From Terriglobia bacterium (GTDB taxonomy: Bacteria; Acidobacteriota; Thermoanaerobaculia; Thermoanaerobaculales; Thermoanaerobaculaceae), in contig JAIQFQ010000019.1 in the NCBI GenBank assembly GCA_020073245.1, forward strand, positions 1 through 57,517: 57,517 nucleotides of DNA. Direction: 5' to 3'. A program made the position numbers and the translations under genes. Below the pieces are notes generated by a model. That model was not told the DNA's origin and did no database searches. It saw nothing but the letters and a program-made list of their open reading frames with translations. Shown piece after piece: positions 17,721 to 26,210 of this stretch (the stretch's first letter is position 1; each line of letters begins with the position of its first letter).

Positions 17721-19130
17721 TCAAGAGCTCGCAAGCACGGGCGAGGGGAGATGCGGCGATGAAACGGGCGTGTCCCGGCTGTGCAGCACTCGTCCTGCTA
17801 GCGGCGGTTCTCGCTGCTGGGCCGGAGAGCTCTCCCGCCGCCTCGACGACATCGCCGGTTGCGCCGAGCCGGGGCCGTCTCGCCGCAGCTCGGCGAACAA
17901 AAGCAGCGCAATGATCACGGCTCCCACAGGTCCCGCTGTGGTCAGCAACCAGAGCAGCAGCGGGTAGACGACCATGAACCCGAAGTGGGCGCGGTAGGGG
18001 CCTGCGAGCACCGGCGCGGCCCACGTCGTTACCACGCAAACAACGCCGAGCATGAGCGTGTACCACCAGGCGCGACGGCGCATGGACCGTTCCGCGAGGA
18101 TCGCCACTCCCGGGAGTTGCAGCGTGTGATAGTGCGTCCAGACGACCGGCGCGGAGACCAGCGCCAGAGCGATGAACGCGGCGCTCAGCAGCGCCTCCGA
18201 CTCACGTCGGACGCCTCGCCTCATCGCCGCTGCGAGCACCCCAGTCCCCATGCCAAAGAGAACCAGGGTCACGCCGAGCGAGACCGCATTCTGCTGCGGT
18301 GTCGCGTGGAACCTCGTCACGTTGTGACCCGTGATCCACTGCGTCGGCATCGGAACTCCCCGCTGCGGGCGATCGAGAAGCCGGAGAGCGACGCCCGGCA
18401 CGGAGACGTTGAGTGCCGCGGGGCTCCCGGTCCAGAAGCCCGCCCGTGGCGGCGCCACGGGCCCCGAGAGCAATCCGGCGACCACCAGCCACGGCACCCC
18501 CAGGAGGAGCGCCGCCACGCCGAGCGTCTGTACCACCCTGCGCCAGCGGAGTCGCAGGGCGTCGGGGATGAGCAACACACCCGGCCAGAGCTTCAGCGCG
18601 ATCGCTAGGCCCAGCGCCGACGGACCCGACCACCGTTCGGTAGCCCGCGGCCAGATGAAAGCGACCACCAGGAGCAGGAGAAGGGCGTTGATCTGACCCA
18701 GGCTGAAGGTTTCGTGCAGCGCGCCGCTGGTCGCCCACGCTCCGAGCACGGCGAGAGCCGCAATGCGGTCCCCGCCGATGGCTCTCCACGTCCAGAGGCC
18801 GGCCGCCGCAACCAGCAGGTGACTGGCGACGAACCACGCGACTCGCGCGTCTAGATAGGGCAGCAGGCCCAAGGGCAACAACAGAACCGGCAGCAGCGGA
18901 GGATAGATGAGGCCGATCACGGAAAACGGGCTCTGGCCAGCCAGGATGGCGCGGGTGGCGGGATAGTAGAAAGCGCCAAAGTCGCCGGGTTCCGTAGCGA
19001 GGCGCGGTATCAGAATCACAAGGTGAACAGTGAGGTACAGCACGGCCAGCATCGCTGGTGCCAGCCAGTAGTAGAGGGCCTGCCGGCCCTTCCATTTCGT
19101 CTTCGGTGGCAATTCGGGCGCCGCGTCCAT
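17721..19130 (-). CDS. GT87 (DUF2029) membrane mannosyltransferase-like protein
   Basis: About 469 residues with nine or ten hydrophobic helices, in the pattern of GT87 polyprenyl-phosphate-mannose-dependent alpha-mannosyltransferases. The conserved region GDFGAFYYPATRAILAGQSP with PFSVIGLIYPPLLPVLL carries the acidic residue near helix 1 and the Y-P-P motif of the family; ALKLWPGVLL is another hallmark. It would add a hexose from a lipid-linked donor on the outer face of the inner membrane. Two starts are possible: ATG 19148, and ATG 19130, which is directly preceded by GGGAGGGGA and is preferred. The C-terminal tail is a Ser/Pro-rich, probably disordered stretch. It follows the GT2 gene. 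Confidence 0.82.
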   Translation of the reverse strand: MDAAPELPPKTKWKGRQALYYWLAPAMLAVLYLTVHLVILIPRLATEPGDFGAFYYPATRAILAGQSPFSVIGLIYPPLLPVLLLPLGLLPYLDARVAWFVASHLLVAAAGLWTWRAIGGDRIAALAVLGAWATSGALHETFSLGQINALLLLLVVAFIWPRATERWSGPSALGLAIALKLWPGVLLIPDALRLRWRRVVQTLGVAALLLGVPWLVVAGLLSGPVAPPRAGFWTGSPAALNVSVPGVALRLLDRPQRGVPMPTQWITGHNVTRFHATPQQNAVSLGVTLVLFGMGTGVLAAAMRRGVRRESEALLSAAFIALALVSAPVVWTHYHTLQLPGVAILAERSMRRRAWWYTLMLGVVCVVTTWAAPVLAGPYRAHFGFMVVYPLLLWLLTTAGPVGAVIIALLLFAELRRDGPGSAQPAMSSRRRESSPAQQREPPLAGRVLHSRDTPVSSPHLPSPVLASS

Positions 19131-19353
19131 TCCCCTCCCGGGTTTCATGCCTGTTCGGCAGCGTACACTGCGCGTCGCTGGTGGTCTAGGAGCGCCTCCG
19201 AGCAGGGCGGGGCGGTCGCGTCACGAGCGTCGTGGGGCCAGATGTCGGCACTAAGCTTGGTGCACACGAGCCTGCTGGCCAGGAGAGCTGGCCGACTCCG
19301 CCCGCCAGTCCGGGGGGTTCCGGCCGCGGGAAGAGGTATGGGCGCCTCTGGTC

Positions 19354-20139
19354 CTAGATTACGCGCCCCTTCATGAACTCGGTGCCCAGTCTGGGTCCGG
19401 CGGCGTCGAAGATTCGTGGCTTTCCGACTCCCATTCTCGCCAACCGATACCGCACGCTGGTCAGAAGCACGCCGGCCCCATACCGGACCGACCGCCAGAA
19501 GTTGATCGACGAGGAGTCTGGAAGGTACCGGGTGGGACACGAGACCTCGCCGACTCTGAACCCGAAGAAGAGGGCCTGTGCCAGCATCTGGTTGTCGAAG
19601 ACGAAGTCGTCCGAGTTGGCTGCAAGCGGCAGCGTCTCGAGGATCCGCCGCGAAAACGCCCGGCAGCCGGTGTGGTACTCGGAGAGCTTCTCTCTCAGCA
19701 GGATGTTCTGCGCCAGGGTCAGGCCCCGGTTGGCCACGTATTTGTACAGCGGCATCCCTCCAAGCCGCGCGCCCTTCCCGATGATGCGGCTGCCGAGCAC
19801 CACGTCGTACACCCCGAGCGCGATGAGCGAGGCCATCGCGGGAACCAGTCGCGGCTCGTACTGGTAGTCGGGGTGCATCATCACGACGATGTCGGCATCG
19901 CGCATGAGAGCCTGCGTGTAGCAGGTCTTCTGGTTGCCACCGTAGCCGAGATTCCTCGCGTGTACGAACGTCGGCAGCCCCAAGCTGTGGCTCACTTCCA
20001 CCGTGCTGTCCTGGCTGGCGTCGTCGACCAGGATGACCTCGTCGACCACGTCCCGGGGGATCTCCGAATTGGTCCTCTCGAGAGTCCTCTCGGCGTTGTA
20101 GGCGGGAAGGACGACGAGCACTGACCTGCCGTGGATCAT
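19354..20139 (-). CDS. GT2 family glycosyltransferase (polyprenyl-phosphate glycosyltransferase type)
   Basis: 261 residues with the GT-A motifs VVLPAYNAERTLERT, VILVDDASQDSTVEVS (first acidic pair), HARNLGYGGNQ and DADIVVMMHPDYQYEP, where the DxD position reads HPD as in dolichol- and polyprenyl-phosphate sugar synthases. It lacks a strongly hydrophobic C-terminal pair of helices, so it is a soluble or membrane-associated GT2. It probably makes the lipid-linked sugar donor used by the GT87 protein downstream. AAGGGG lies five bases before the ATG. Confidence 0.85.
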   Translation of the reverse strand: MIHGRSVLVVLPAYNAERTLERTNSEIPRDVVDEVILVDDASQDSTVEVSHSLGLPTFVHARNLGYGGNQKTCYTQALMRDADIVVMMHPDYQYEPRLVPAMASLIALGVYDVVLGSRIIGKGARLGGMPLYKYVANRGLTLAQNILLREKLSEYHTGCRAFSRRILETLPLAANSDDFVFDNQMLAQALFFGFRVGEVSCPTRYLPDSSSINFWRSVRYGAGVLLTSVRYRLARMGVGKPRIFDAAGPRLGTEFMKGRVI

Positions 20140-20361
20140 CGGATCCCCTTCACGAGCACGGACGAGTCGCGGAGCGCATGCCGAGGTGTACGCACCACGC
20201 TGAGTGGCAGCGCCGAACCGGCTGCAGCTCGCGAACGGCGAGATCGATAGGGCGTACGTTTCTCACCGCGTTCGAGGATATCCCGGCGAGAGGCGGAGTC
20301 AAGGGCACCGACCGCCGTCGCGTGCCGCCAGATTCAAGTCTGGAGCGCCGCGGTCGCTCAG

Positions 20362-21015
20362 TCAGTGGGTGGCGATGAAGGCGTCGATCTCGGCGTGCCA
20401 CTCGTCGGGCTCAAATGTCCCCGCGGTGGTCTCCTCCGCGAACAAAAGGTCGACCATGTAGCGCGGACGCTTGCCCCCGATGTGCATCGCCTTGCAGCAA
20501 GAGACACAGTAGACCACGACATCCTCAACCGGCATCTCGGCGGCGCTCTTGCGCATCAGCGCCCTAACCTGGTCGACCGGCAGCGAGCCGTAGAACGTGT
20601 CGCCGCAGCACGTGCCCCTGGATCTCGTCCTCTCGGGCTCCACGACCGCGATGTTCATCCTGGACAAGAGGGTCCGAATCGCCTCGTGGACCCTGTCCTG
20701 GTCGCGCGTCGGGCAGGCGTCGAGAACGGTCATCACCGCGCCGGCATGGTCGGGAAACGGGAAGGTCGTGCTGGTCGCGAGAACCTCCCATAGGGAGACC
20801 GTCGCGACGCCCTCGTAGAGCTGCCGATACCGCCTGTCGCAGCCGGGGCAGGTGTTGACGACGCGCGCAGGGCGCGGCAGGCCAGGCTCATGCCTGCAGC
20901 AGGTTAGATGCTCGTCGACCTCCCCGAGCTCCGTCCCGAGCCACCGCAGCACCCTGCTGGCCAACTCGGGCTTGTAGAGCATGAGCGCGCATCCCGGGGC
21001 GTAGACGGTCTTCAT
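20362..21015 (-). CDS. CCG-domain iron-sulfur protein (HdrB-like)
   Basis: 217 residues built from two cysteine-rich CCG domains. The first contains YAPGCALMLYKPE, HLTCCRHE and VNTCPGCDRRY; the second contains DACPTRD, GTCCGDTFYG and YCVSCCKAM. These CX(n)CCGX(n)CXXC patterns bind an unusual noncubane [4Fe-4S] cluster, as in heterodisulfide reductase subunit B, glycolate oxidase GlcF and succinate dehydrogenase SdhE/F. The redox partner is not encoded nearby, so its role is unknown. GGGAGG lies six bases before the ATG. No membrane segment is visible; it is probably cytoplasmic. Confidence 0.82.
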   Translation of the reverse strand: MKTVYAPGCALMLYKPELASRVLRWLGTELGEVDEHLTCCRHEPGLPRPARVVNTCPGCDRRYRQLYEGVATVSLWEVLATSTTFPFPDHAGAVMTVLDACPTRDQDRVHEAIRTLLSRMNIAVVEPERTRSRGTCCGDTFYGSLPVDQVRALMRKSAAEMPVEDVVVYCVSCCKAMHIGGKRPRYMVDLLFAEETTAGTFEPDEWHAEIDAFIATH

Positions 21016-21293
21016 CAGGTTCCTCCCTGCCGGCCACGGGGCCCAGGTGGGTCCCCGACTGGCCAGAAGAGTAAGACATGCTCTGCTTCATCGCCACCGG
21101 AAAATGGATGACGAATTCCGACGTGCGTGGGGAGCGTGCGGCGAGAAGGAGATCTCGGTGAGGCAACCACGGCCTTTGCGCTCCCCCGGCGTGGAAAGAG
21201 CGGGGCCGCACGCCGAAGACTCCGCGGCCGTGGCGCCGCCGCTGGCCACCCCCGATTCGGGGGCGATCCGGCGTCTGACCGGGGGTTGCTTCC

Positions 21294-22145
21294 TCAGCGT
21301 TGACGGGGCCCGGGGACCCGCCACGCCTCGCGGAACCGGGCCGGCGTAGCCCCGACGATCCTCCGGAACGTGCGGGTGAGGTGGCTCTGGTCGGAGAACC
21401 CGCACTCGACCGCAACCCGGGCCAGCGGTGCGTCCGAGGACCGCAGCAGTTGACAGGCGGCCCGGACCCTCAGCCGCTGCCCGTAGGCGCCGAGGGTCTG
21501 TCGCTCCTGCGCTCGGAAGACGCGCGCAAGGTGAACGGGATGAACGCCGGCCTCTGCGGCGAGATCGCGGACCCGGAGCGGTTCGCGGAACTGGGCGTGC
21601 AGCCGGTCCTTGACGCGACGAAACCACGGGGGAGCCGCGGTAGCAACCGCCATCGGCCCCGCGAGGGTGCCCAACATCTCCGCCAGGTTGCTCTCGAGGA
21701 CCAATGAATCCGCCGTTCCCGTCCTGAACGCCGAGAACACCGACATCCCGTTCCAGAGCATGGCCCCCGACCCTGAGTCTGCGACCGGGTGGTCGGGGAG
21801 ACGGAGGTCGAACTGCTCGACGAACCGCGGCCAGCACTCGATCGTGAAGAGCCTGGTGCCCTGATGCCCGACCTGGCCAGCGTGGGCCACGCCCGACGGG
21901 TTGAAGATCGCCGTGAACGGCGGCAGCTCGATCCAGCCGCGCGGGCCGGTTTCGGCATAGTCGCCTTCGAGCACTAACGTGACGTAAGCGACCTCGTGCT
22001 CGTGGTGCGGCAGCCTGTTGCCCCCGGGCTGCCAAAGCTCGCTCAGCACGAGGCCCTCGCGGCGGTCCTGCTTGACCACCCTTGAGTAGAACTGCCCACC
22101 ACGCAGCACGGCGCCGGCAGCAGCCGCTCGTTCAGGCCTGACCAT
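21294..22145 (-). CDS. AraC-family transcriptional regulator
   Basis: 283 residues: an N-terminal cupin-like sensor (LPHHEHEVAYVTLVLEGDY) and a C-terminal double helix-turn-helix (VRDLAAEAGVHPVHLARVFR, then VAVECGFSDQSHLTRTFRRI), the standard AraC/XylS layout. The start at 22145 is chosen because an upstream in-frame ATG at 22196 would run into the divergent gene's leader; no ideal ribosome binding site decides it. It is divergent from the metal-ribbon/DJ-1 gene, with about 108 bases between starts, and probably regulates that gene and itself. Confidence 0.88.
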   Translation of the reverse strand: MVRPERAAAAGAVLRGGQFYSRVVKQDRREGLVLSELWQPGGNRLPHHEHEVAYVTLVLEGDYAETGPRGWIELPPFTAIFNPSGVAHAGQVGHQGTRLFTIECWPRFVEQFDLRLPDHPVADSGSGAMLWNGMSVFSAFRTGTADSLVLESNLAEMLGTLAGPMAVATAAPPWFRRVKDRLHAQFREPLRVRDLAAEAGVHPVHLARVFRAQERQTLGAYGQRLRVRAACQLLRSSDAPLARVAVECGFSDQSHLTRTFRRIVGATPARFREAWRVPGPRQR

Positions 22146-22253
22146 GCGGACGGATCCCCCCAACGTTCTAACGGGAGCCGGCCCCAAATGTTTCATCCGT
22201 TCAAGACGGGCGTCCCGAAACGACGTACCTTGGTTCGGGTCAGGGAGGTCCAC

Positions 22254-23414
22254 ATGAGGCATCTCGTCTGTCTCGTCACACCGCTCTTGGGTGGTTTCGT
22301 GTCCGTCTTCCTTGCGCTCGCGCTCACGGCGCCGGCCGAGGCGCAAGCCAAACACTACGTCTGTCCTCCCTGTGGCCTGCCGTGTGACGACGCGGTGTTC
22401 GACAAACCGGGGACGTGTCCGAAGTGCGGCATGGTGCTCGTCGAGCAGCAGGCCGCGGACATTTCGCGACCCGCGCAGAAGAAGGTCGCCATCCTGATGT
22501 TCACTGGAGTGGAGATCATCGATTCCACGGGGCCGTTCGAGGTGTTCGGTGCCGCGGGTTTCGACGTCTACACCGTCGCCGAGACGAAGGCGCCGATCGT
22601 CACGACCATGGGCATGACCGTCGTCCCGAAGTTCTCGTTTGCCGACGCTCCGCAACCGGACATCCTCGTGGTTCCGGGCGGTGGCGTGAAGACGGCGCGC
22701 GAGAGCGCTGCGACGCTGAAGTGGGTGGCTGAATCATCGGCGCGCGCACAGCAGACGATGTCGGTTTGCAACGGTGCGTTCATCCTCGCGAGCGCGGGCC
22801 TTCTCGAAGGCCTCACCGTCACGACGACGGCATCCAACATCGAACGGCTGAAGGCCGAGTTTCCGAAGACGAAGGTCGTCTACGACCAGCGCTTCGTGGA
22901 CAACGGCAGGATCATCACAACGGCCGGTCTCTCTGCCGGCATCGACGGCGCCCTGCACGTCGTCTCGAAGGTGCTCGGCAACGGCCAGGCGCAGCAGGTC
23001 GCGCTGAGCGAGGAGTACGACTGGCGCCCGAATGCGGGCTTCGCGCGGGCGGCGATGGCCGACATGCTCATCCCGGACATCGAGATGAACGGGCTTGGCA
23101 CGTGGGAGATCACCCGGACGGAGGGCGGCACGGATCGGTGGGAGATGGCCCTCCGCGGGACCTCCGACCTCGGCGCCGCCGAGCTCCTGGCCCGCGTCGG
23201 CCGAGGACTCTCAGAGAAGGGGAGCTGGACGATAGTCGCCTCCGAACCGAACGGCACCCCGCCCGGGGCCTCGAGCCGATGGAGGTTCTCGGGCCGGGCC
23301 GGCGAGCCATGGCTCGGCCGCCTCACGATTGCAGCGGTCCCCGGCGCGACCCACCGTTTCGACGCCTTGCTGGCGATCGAACGCGCCGGCGACGTTGGGT
23401 CGCCCCGGCGATAG
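22254..23414 (+). CDS. Metal-binding-ribbon/DJ-1 (PfpI-like) fusion protein
   Basis: 386 residues. A signal peptide (about residues 1-30) is followed by a heavy-metal-binding ribbon of the CzcB/CusB-associated type, CPPCGLPCDDAVFD then KPGTCPKCGMVLV. Next is a DJ-1/PfpI domain: VAILMFTGVEIIDSTGPFEV, DILVVPGGGVK and MSVCNGAFILASAG, whose cysteine is the nucleophile. A C-terminal region of about 120 residues has no clear assignment. The nearest characterised relatives of the DJ-1 part are isonitrile-hydratase-like proteins. GGGAGG before ATG 22254 sets the start; a longer frame from 22188 lacks a site. It is divergent from the AraC gene. Confidence 0.8.
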   Translation: MRHLVCLVTPLLGGFVSVFLALALTAPAEAQAKHYVCPPCGLPCDDAVFDKPGTCPKCGMVLVEQQAADISRPAQKKVAILMFTGVEIIDSTGPFEVFGAAGFDVYTVAETKAPIVTTMGMTVVPKFSFADAPQPDILVVPGGGVKTARESAATLKWVAESSARAQQTMSVCNGAFILASAGLLEGLTVTTTASNIERLKAEFPKTKVVYDQRFVDNGRIITTAGLSAGIDGALHVVSKVLGNGQAQQVALSEEYDWRPNAGFARAAMADMLIPDIEMNGLGTWEITRTEGGTDRWEMALRGTSDLGAAELLARVGRGLSEKGSWTIVASEPNGTPPGASSRWRFSGRAGEPWLGRLTIAAVPGATHRFDALLAIERAGDVGSPRR

Positions 23415-23535
23415 CCGGTACCAGCGCCGCCGCGGTCCGCAGCGCCGCAACGACTCTGGCGTCACGGTTTCAGAAGGAAGGTGCGTAGTCGCCAACGGGA
23501 GCATTCAGATTGCGGCGACACGGCTGCCGACCCAT

Positions 23536-23564
23536 TTGACTGCGCGGCCTTCCACGGTTAGACT
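23536..23564 (+). promoter_or_regulatory. Sigma-70-like promoter TTGACT-17-TAGACT
   Basis: TTGACT at 23536-23541 and TAGACT at 23559-23564 are exactly 17 bases apart and lie about 24 bases before the ATG of the DUF1579-like gene. Confidence 0.6.
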
Positions 23565-23587
23565 GCGTCGCAATCTGGAGGTGAGAC

Positions 23588-24130
23588 ATGAGCAAAGCAA
23601 TCCGTGCAGTGGTGGCCCTGGCATCCATCTCGGTGGGACTCGCGTTCGCCCAGACACCCGGAGGTCCGCCCAAACCCGGCCCGGAACACAAGCGGCTGGG
23701 GTACTTCGTCGGCACCTGGCGCAGCGAAGCGGAGGTAAAGCCGAACGCCTTCATGCCCGCAGGCAAGATGACCAGCGACGACACGTGTGCTTGGTTCGAG
23801 GGCGGGTTCGCGGTCGTCTGCAACTCATCCGGCACGAGCCCGATGGGGCCGACCAAGGAGTTGGGCATCCTGGGGTACAGCACCGAGGAGAAGGTCTACA
23901 CCTACCTCGCAGTGGAGAACAGCCCCATGGCCATGACCTCGGTGCCTCGGGGCCACGTCAATGGCGGCTCCTGGGTCTATGAGGACGAGTCGAAGATGGG
24001 CGGCAAGCTGGTGAAGTCGCGTTACGTGATGAACGAGACCTCGCCGACCGCCTACGCGTTCAAATGGGAAATGCTCGGCGAGAACGGCGCGTGGCAGACG
24101 ATCGTGGAAGGGACCTCGACGAAGAAGTAA
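23588..24130 (+). CDS. Exported DUF1579-like protein
   Basis: 180 residues with a signal peptide (MSKAIRAVVALASISVGLAF, cleavage near AQ). The mature part has GYFVGTWRSEAEVKPNAF, WFEGGFAVVCNSSGTSPMG and ILGYSTEEKVYTYL, the layout of DUF1579, a lipocalin-like barrel family without known activity. GGAGGTGA precedes the ATG by five bases, and a good promoter (23536-23564) drives it. It lies between the DJ-1 fusion gene and a DinB gene, with an intergenic hairpin repeat after it. Confidence 0.75.
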   Translation: MSKAIRAVVALASISVGLAFAQTPGGPPKPGPEHKRLGYFVGTWRSEAEVKPNAFMPAGKMTSDDTCAWFEGGFAVVCNSSGTSPMGPTKELGILGYSTEEKVYTYLAVENSPMAMTSVPRGHVNGGSWVYEDESKMGGKLVKSRYVMNETSPTAYAFKWEMLGENGAWQTIVEGTSTKK

Positions 24131-24160
24131 CCCGCACTGGACCACCATCGGGTGGCCGGC

Positions 24161-24234
24161 AAAAGGGTGTCAGGTGCGCAACCAGCGGAGCCCATGAGGC
24201 ACTGGCTGCCTCGGCTTGGAACGTACCTGGCACG
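24161..24234 (+). repeat. Inverted-repeat hairpin between two genes
   Basis: The segment AAAAGGGTGTCAGGTGCG (24161-24178) and CGTACCTGGCAC (24222-24233) are imperfect inverted copies of each other (GTGTCAGGTGCG against CGTACCTGGCAC) about 45 bases apart, giving a stem-loop between the DUF1579-like and DinB genes. The ACGTACCTGGCAC half also appears near 32879 and 35374. Confidence 0.55.
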
Positions 24235-24412
24235 CTACAACCCGAGCCGTCTCGCGGTTCGGGCGTCTCGCTCCTGTCGATGACCGTGTTGCAGCGCCGT
24301 GCCAACAGCCTTCCTGACACCCTCGGGAATGGGACCGCACCCGGGGACGTTCGCGGTTTTGCAGCCGCGGTGAAGAAGGAAGACCAACTGCCGAACGGAA
24401 AGGAGCCGTTGA

Positions 24413-25006
24413 ATGCCTAAGAGGACCCTGTCAGCGTTTTTGTTCGTTCTCCTCTCGAGTGCCTCGCTCGCGACCACGGTTTTGGCCCAGGGCGCGCTGC
24501 CCGCCGGCGTCAAGGGTGAGATGCTCATGTTCATCACCGATGCCGAAAACAAGCTGAGCCAGCTCGCGGAAGCGATGCCCGAAGGCAAGTACACGTGGCG
24601 ACCTGCCAAAGGGGTGCGCTCGCCCGCCGAGGTGTTCATGCACGTGGCGGCCGCGAACTTCGGCCTCCCGAGCTTCTGGGGCGTCAAGCCGCCGGATGGG
24701 TTCGACTTCAACACGTACGAGAAGTCGCTCACCCGGAAGGCCGACATCCAGAAGGCACTTGCGGCATCGTTCGTCCACCTGAAGGCCGCTCTAGCGGCCA
24801 CCTCCGACGAGGACCTCGACAAGCCCACCGAGTTCTTCGGTATGAAGACCACCGTGCGCGGCGGCTACCTGCTCGTGGTCTCCCACGTGCACGAACACCT
24901 GGGGCAGTCGATCGCCTACGCGCGCATGAACGGGGTCGTGCCGCCGTGGACCGCTAAGCAGCAGGAAGCCGAGAAGGCGGCAACCACGAAGCGCCCGGGG
25001 ATGTAA
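24413..25006 (+). CDS. Exported DinB-family protein
   Basis: 197 residues: a signal peptide (ending near VLAQG), then a DinB four-helix bundle with the metal-binding histidines in VFMHVAAANFGLPS (first) and VVSHVHEHLGQSIAYARMN (second and third). DinB proteins are putative metal-dependent thiol transferases or hydrolases; an exported copy is common in Acidobacteriota. GGAAAGGAG lies seven bases before the ATG. It is alone downstream of the hairpin repeat. Confidence 0.85.
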   Translation: MPKRTLSAFLFVLLSSASLATTVLAQGALPAGVKGEMLMFITDAENKLSQLAEAMPEGKYTWRPAKGVRSPAEVFMHVAAANFGLPSFWGVKPPDGFDFNTYEKSLTRKADIQKALAASFVHLKAALAATSDEDLDKPTEFFGMKTTVRGGYLLVVSHVHEHLGQSIAYARMNGVVPPWTAKQQEAEKAATTKRPGM

Positions 25007-25110
25007 CCCTTTCGCTCCCGGCGCGCATATCCCGGGTCGATCCGCCCCGAGAGTTGCCCCACGGGCGGGGCAGGGGACGATCCAGCCCCGGCTTCGGCCC
25101 CGGTTTGCCC

Positions 25111-25141
25111 GGATGGTGGGATGGTAGTAGCCGGCAACCAG
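25111..25141 (+). repeat. Variant of intergenic repeat GATGGTGATAnnnGGTACC
   Basis: GGATGGTGGGATGGTAGTAGCC followed by GGCAACCAG resembles the copies near 46354, 50490 and 52540, with divergence in the right half. It lies between convergent DinB and TlpA-like genes. Confidence 0.4.
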
Positions 25142-25145
25142 TAGC

Positions 25146-26210
25146 TCAGTGGCGAGGTTCCGACACGCCCTTCGCGTACGAGGCCAGCACCTTTTTCGCC
25201 TCTTCGCGTTCGGGGCCGGAGGTCAGGGCCACGACCCGCTCCTGCGCCTGGACGGCACGACGCGCGTCGCCCGCCGCGAATTGCACGCTGGCGAGGAGGG
25301 CAAACATCCCGCCGTCTTCCTCATGTGTTGCAGCGACGGCGTTCTCCGCGCAGAGGCGCGCGAGGTCATAATCCCGGACCGCAACGCCGAGCTTCGGATC
25401 GATGACGGTGACCGCCAGTTCCACCATGGCCCGCGCATCGGCCTGGAAGCGCCGGACGATCTCCCGACCGAACACGGCCGCGCGCCCCGAATCGTTCAGG
25501 CCGATCGCCAGGATCTTGTATTCGTGCGCCACGTACTCGACCCCGACTGCGGGATCGATCGAGAGCATCGTCGAAAACCTCGCATCCGCCTCGGCCCACC
25601 GCTTCCCGTGATAGGCGTCGAGGAACTGCGGAACCACCTCGAGAGCCGCTGCGCGCACACCATAGCGGCGCGCGGCGGCATCGATGTCGTACGTTCCGGA
25701 CAGGACCTCTTCCAGCGCGTGGTCGAGCTTCTCCGGGTGACCGACGAACGCAACGCGGCCGTCGCGGCCGATGATGAACGACCACGGCCAGCCTTCGTCC
25801 CTTTCTCGGGCCATCCAGACGTCGTACATCCGGTGCGCCTCGTCCCACGCGATGCGATAACCGATGGCCTGGCCCCTCTCTGCAACGACGTTCTTCGCCT
25901 TCTCGAGAGTGCTGCCGTAACGATCCGGACCGGTCATTCCTATCACCACCAGACCCCGCGCGGCGTTCGTGCGCTGAAGATCCGTCAAATGCTGCATCCC
26001 GCCGAGACACGGCCCGCACCAGGGCGCCCAGATGTCGATGACGTAGACCTTTCCGCGACTCCAGTGCGTGATCGGCGATCCCTTCAGCCATGTTCCGATC
26101 ACCAGCGGCGGGGCAGGTTCCCCGACGAGGGGCGCTGCGATCTGCGCGTTCCCCGATGCTGCGAGAAGGCCTGAAAGCGCCAGCAGAATGAGCGTCGTTC
26201 TTGAGGTCAT
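25146..26210 (-). CDS. TlpA-like thioredoxin with helical repeat tail
   Basis: 354 residues. Signal peptide (ending near GNAQ), then a thioredoxin-fold domain with VIDIWAPWCGPCLGGMQHL, where the CGPC at residues 65-68 is the redox pair, and a cis-proline loop near WSFIIGRDGRVAFVGHPE. The remaining 170 or so residues are helical with TPR-like pairs (ARFSTMLSIDPAVGVEY and LLASVQFAAGDARRAVQAQE). It would act in the periplasm on disulfides of a partner, perhaps bound by the TPR part. GAGG seven bases before the ATG sets the start. It is a single gene, convergent with DinB. Confidence 0.85.
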   Translation of the reverse strand: MTSRTTLILLALSGLLAASGNAQIAAPLVGEPAPPLVIGTWLKGSPITHWSRGKVYVIDIWAPWCGPCLGGMQHLTDLQRTNAARGLVVIGMTGPDRYGSTLEKAKNVVAERGQAIGYRIAWDEAHRMYDVWMARERDEGWPWSFIIGRDGRVAFVGHPEKLDHALEEVLSGTYDIDAAARRYGVRAAALEVVPQFLDAYHGKRWAEADARFSTMLSIDPAVGVEYVAHEYKILAIGLNDSGRAAVFGREIVRRFQADARAMVELAVTVIDPKLGVAVRDYDLARLCAENAVAATHEEDGGMFALLASVQFAAGDARRAVQAQERVVALTSGPEREEAKKVLASYAKGVSEPRH

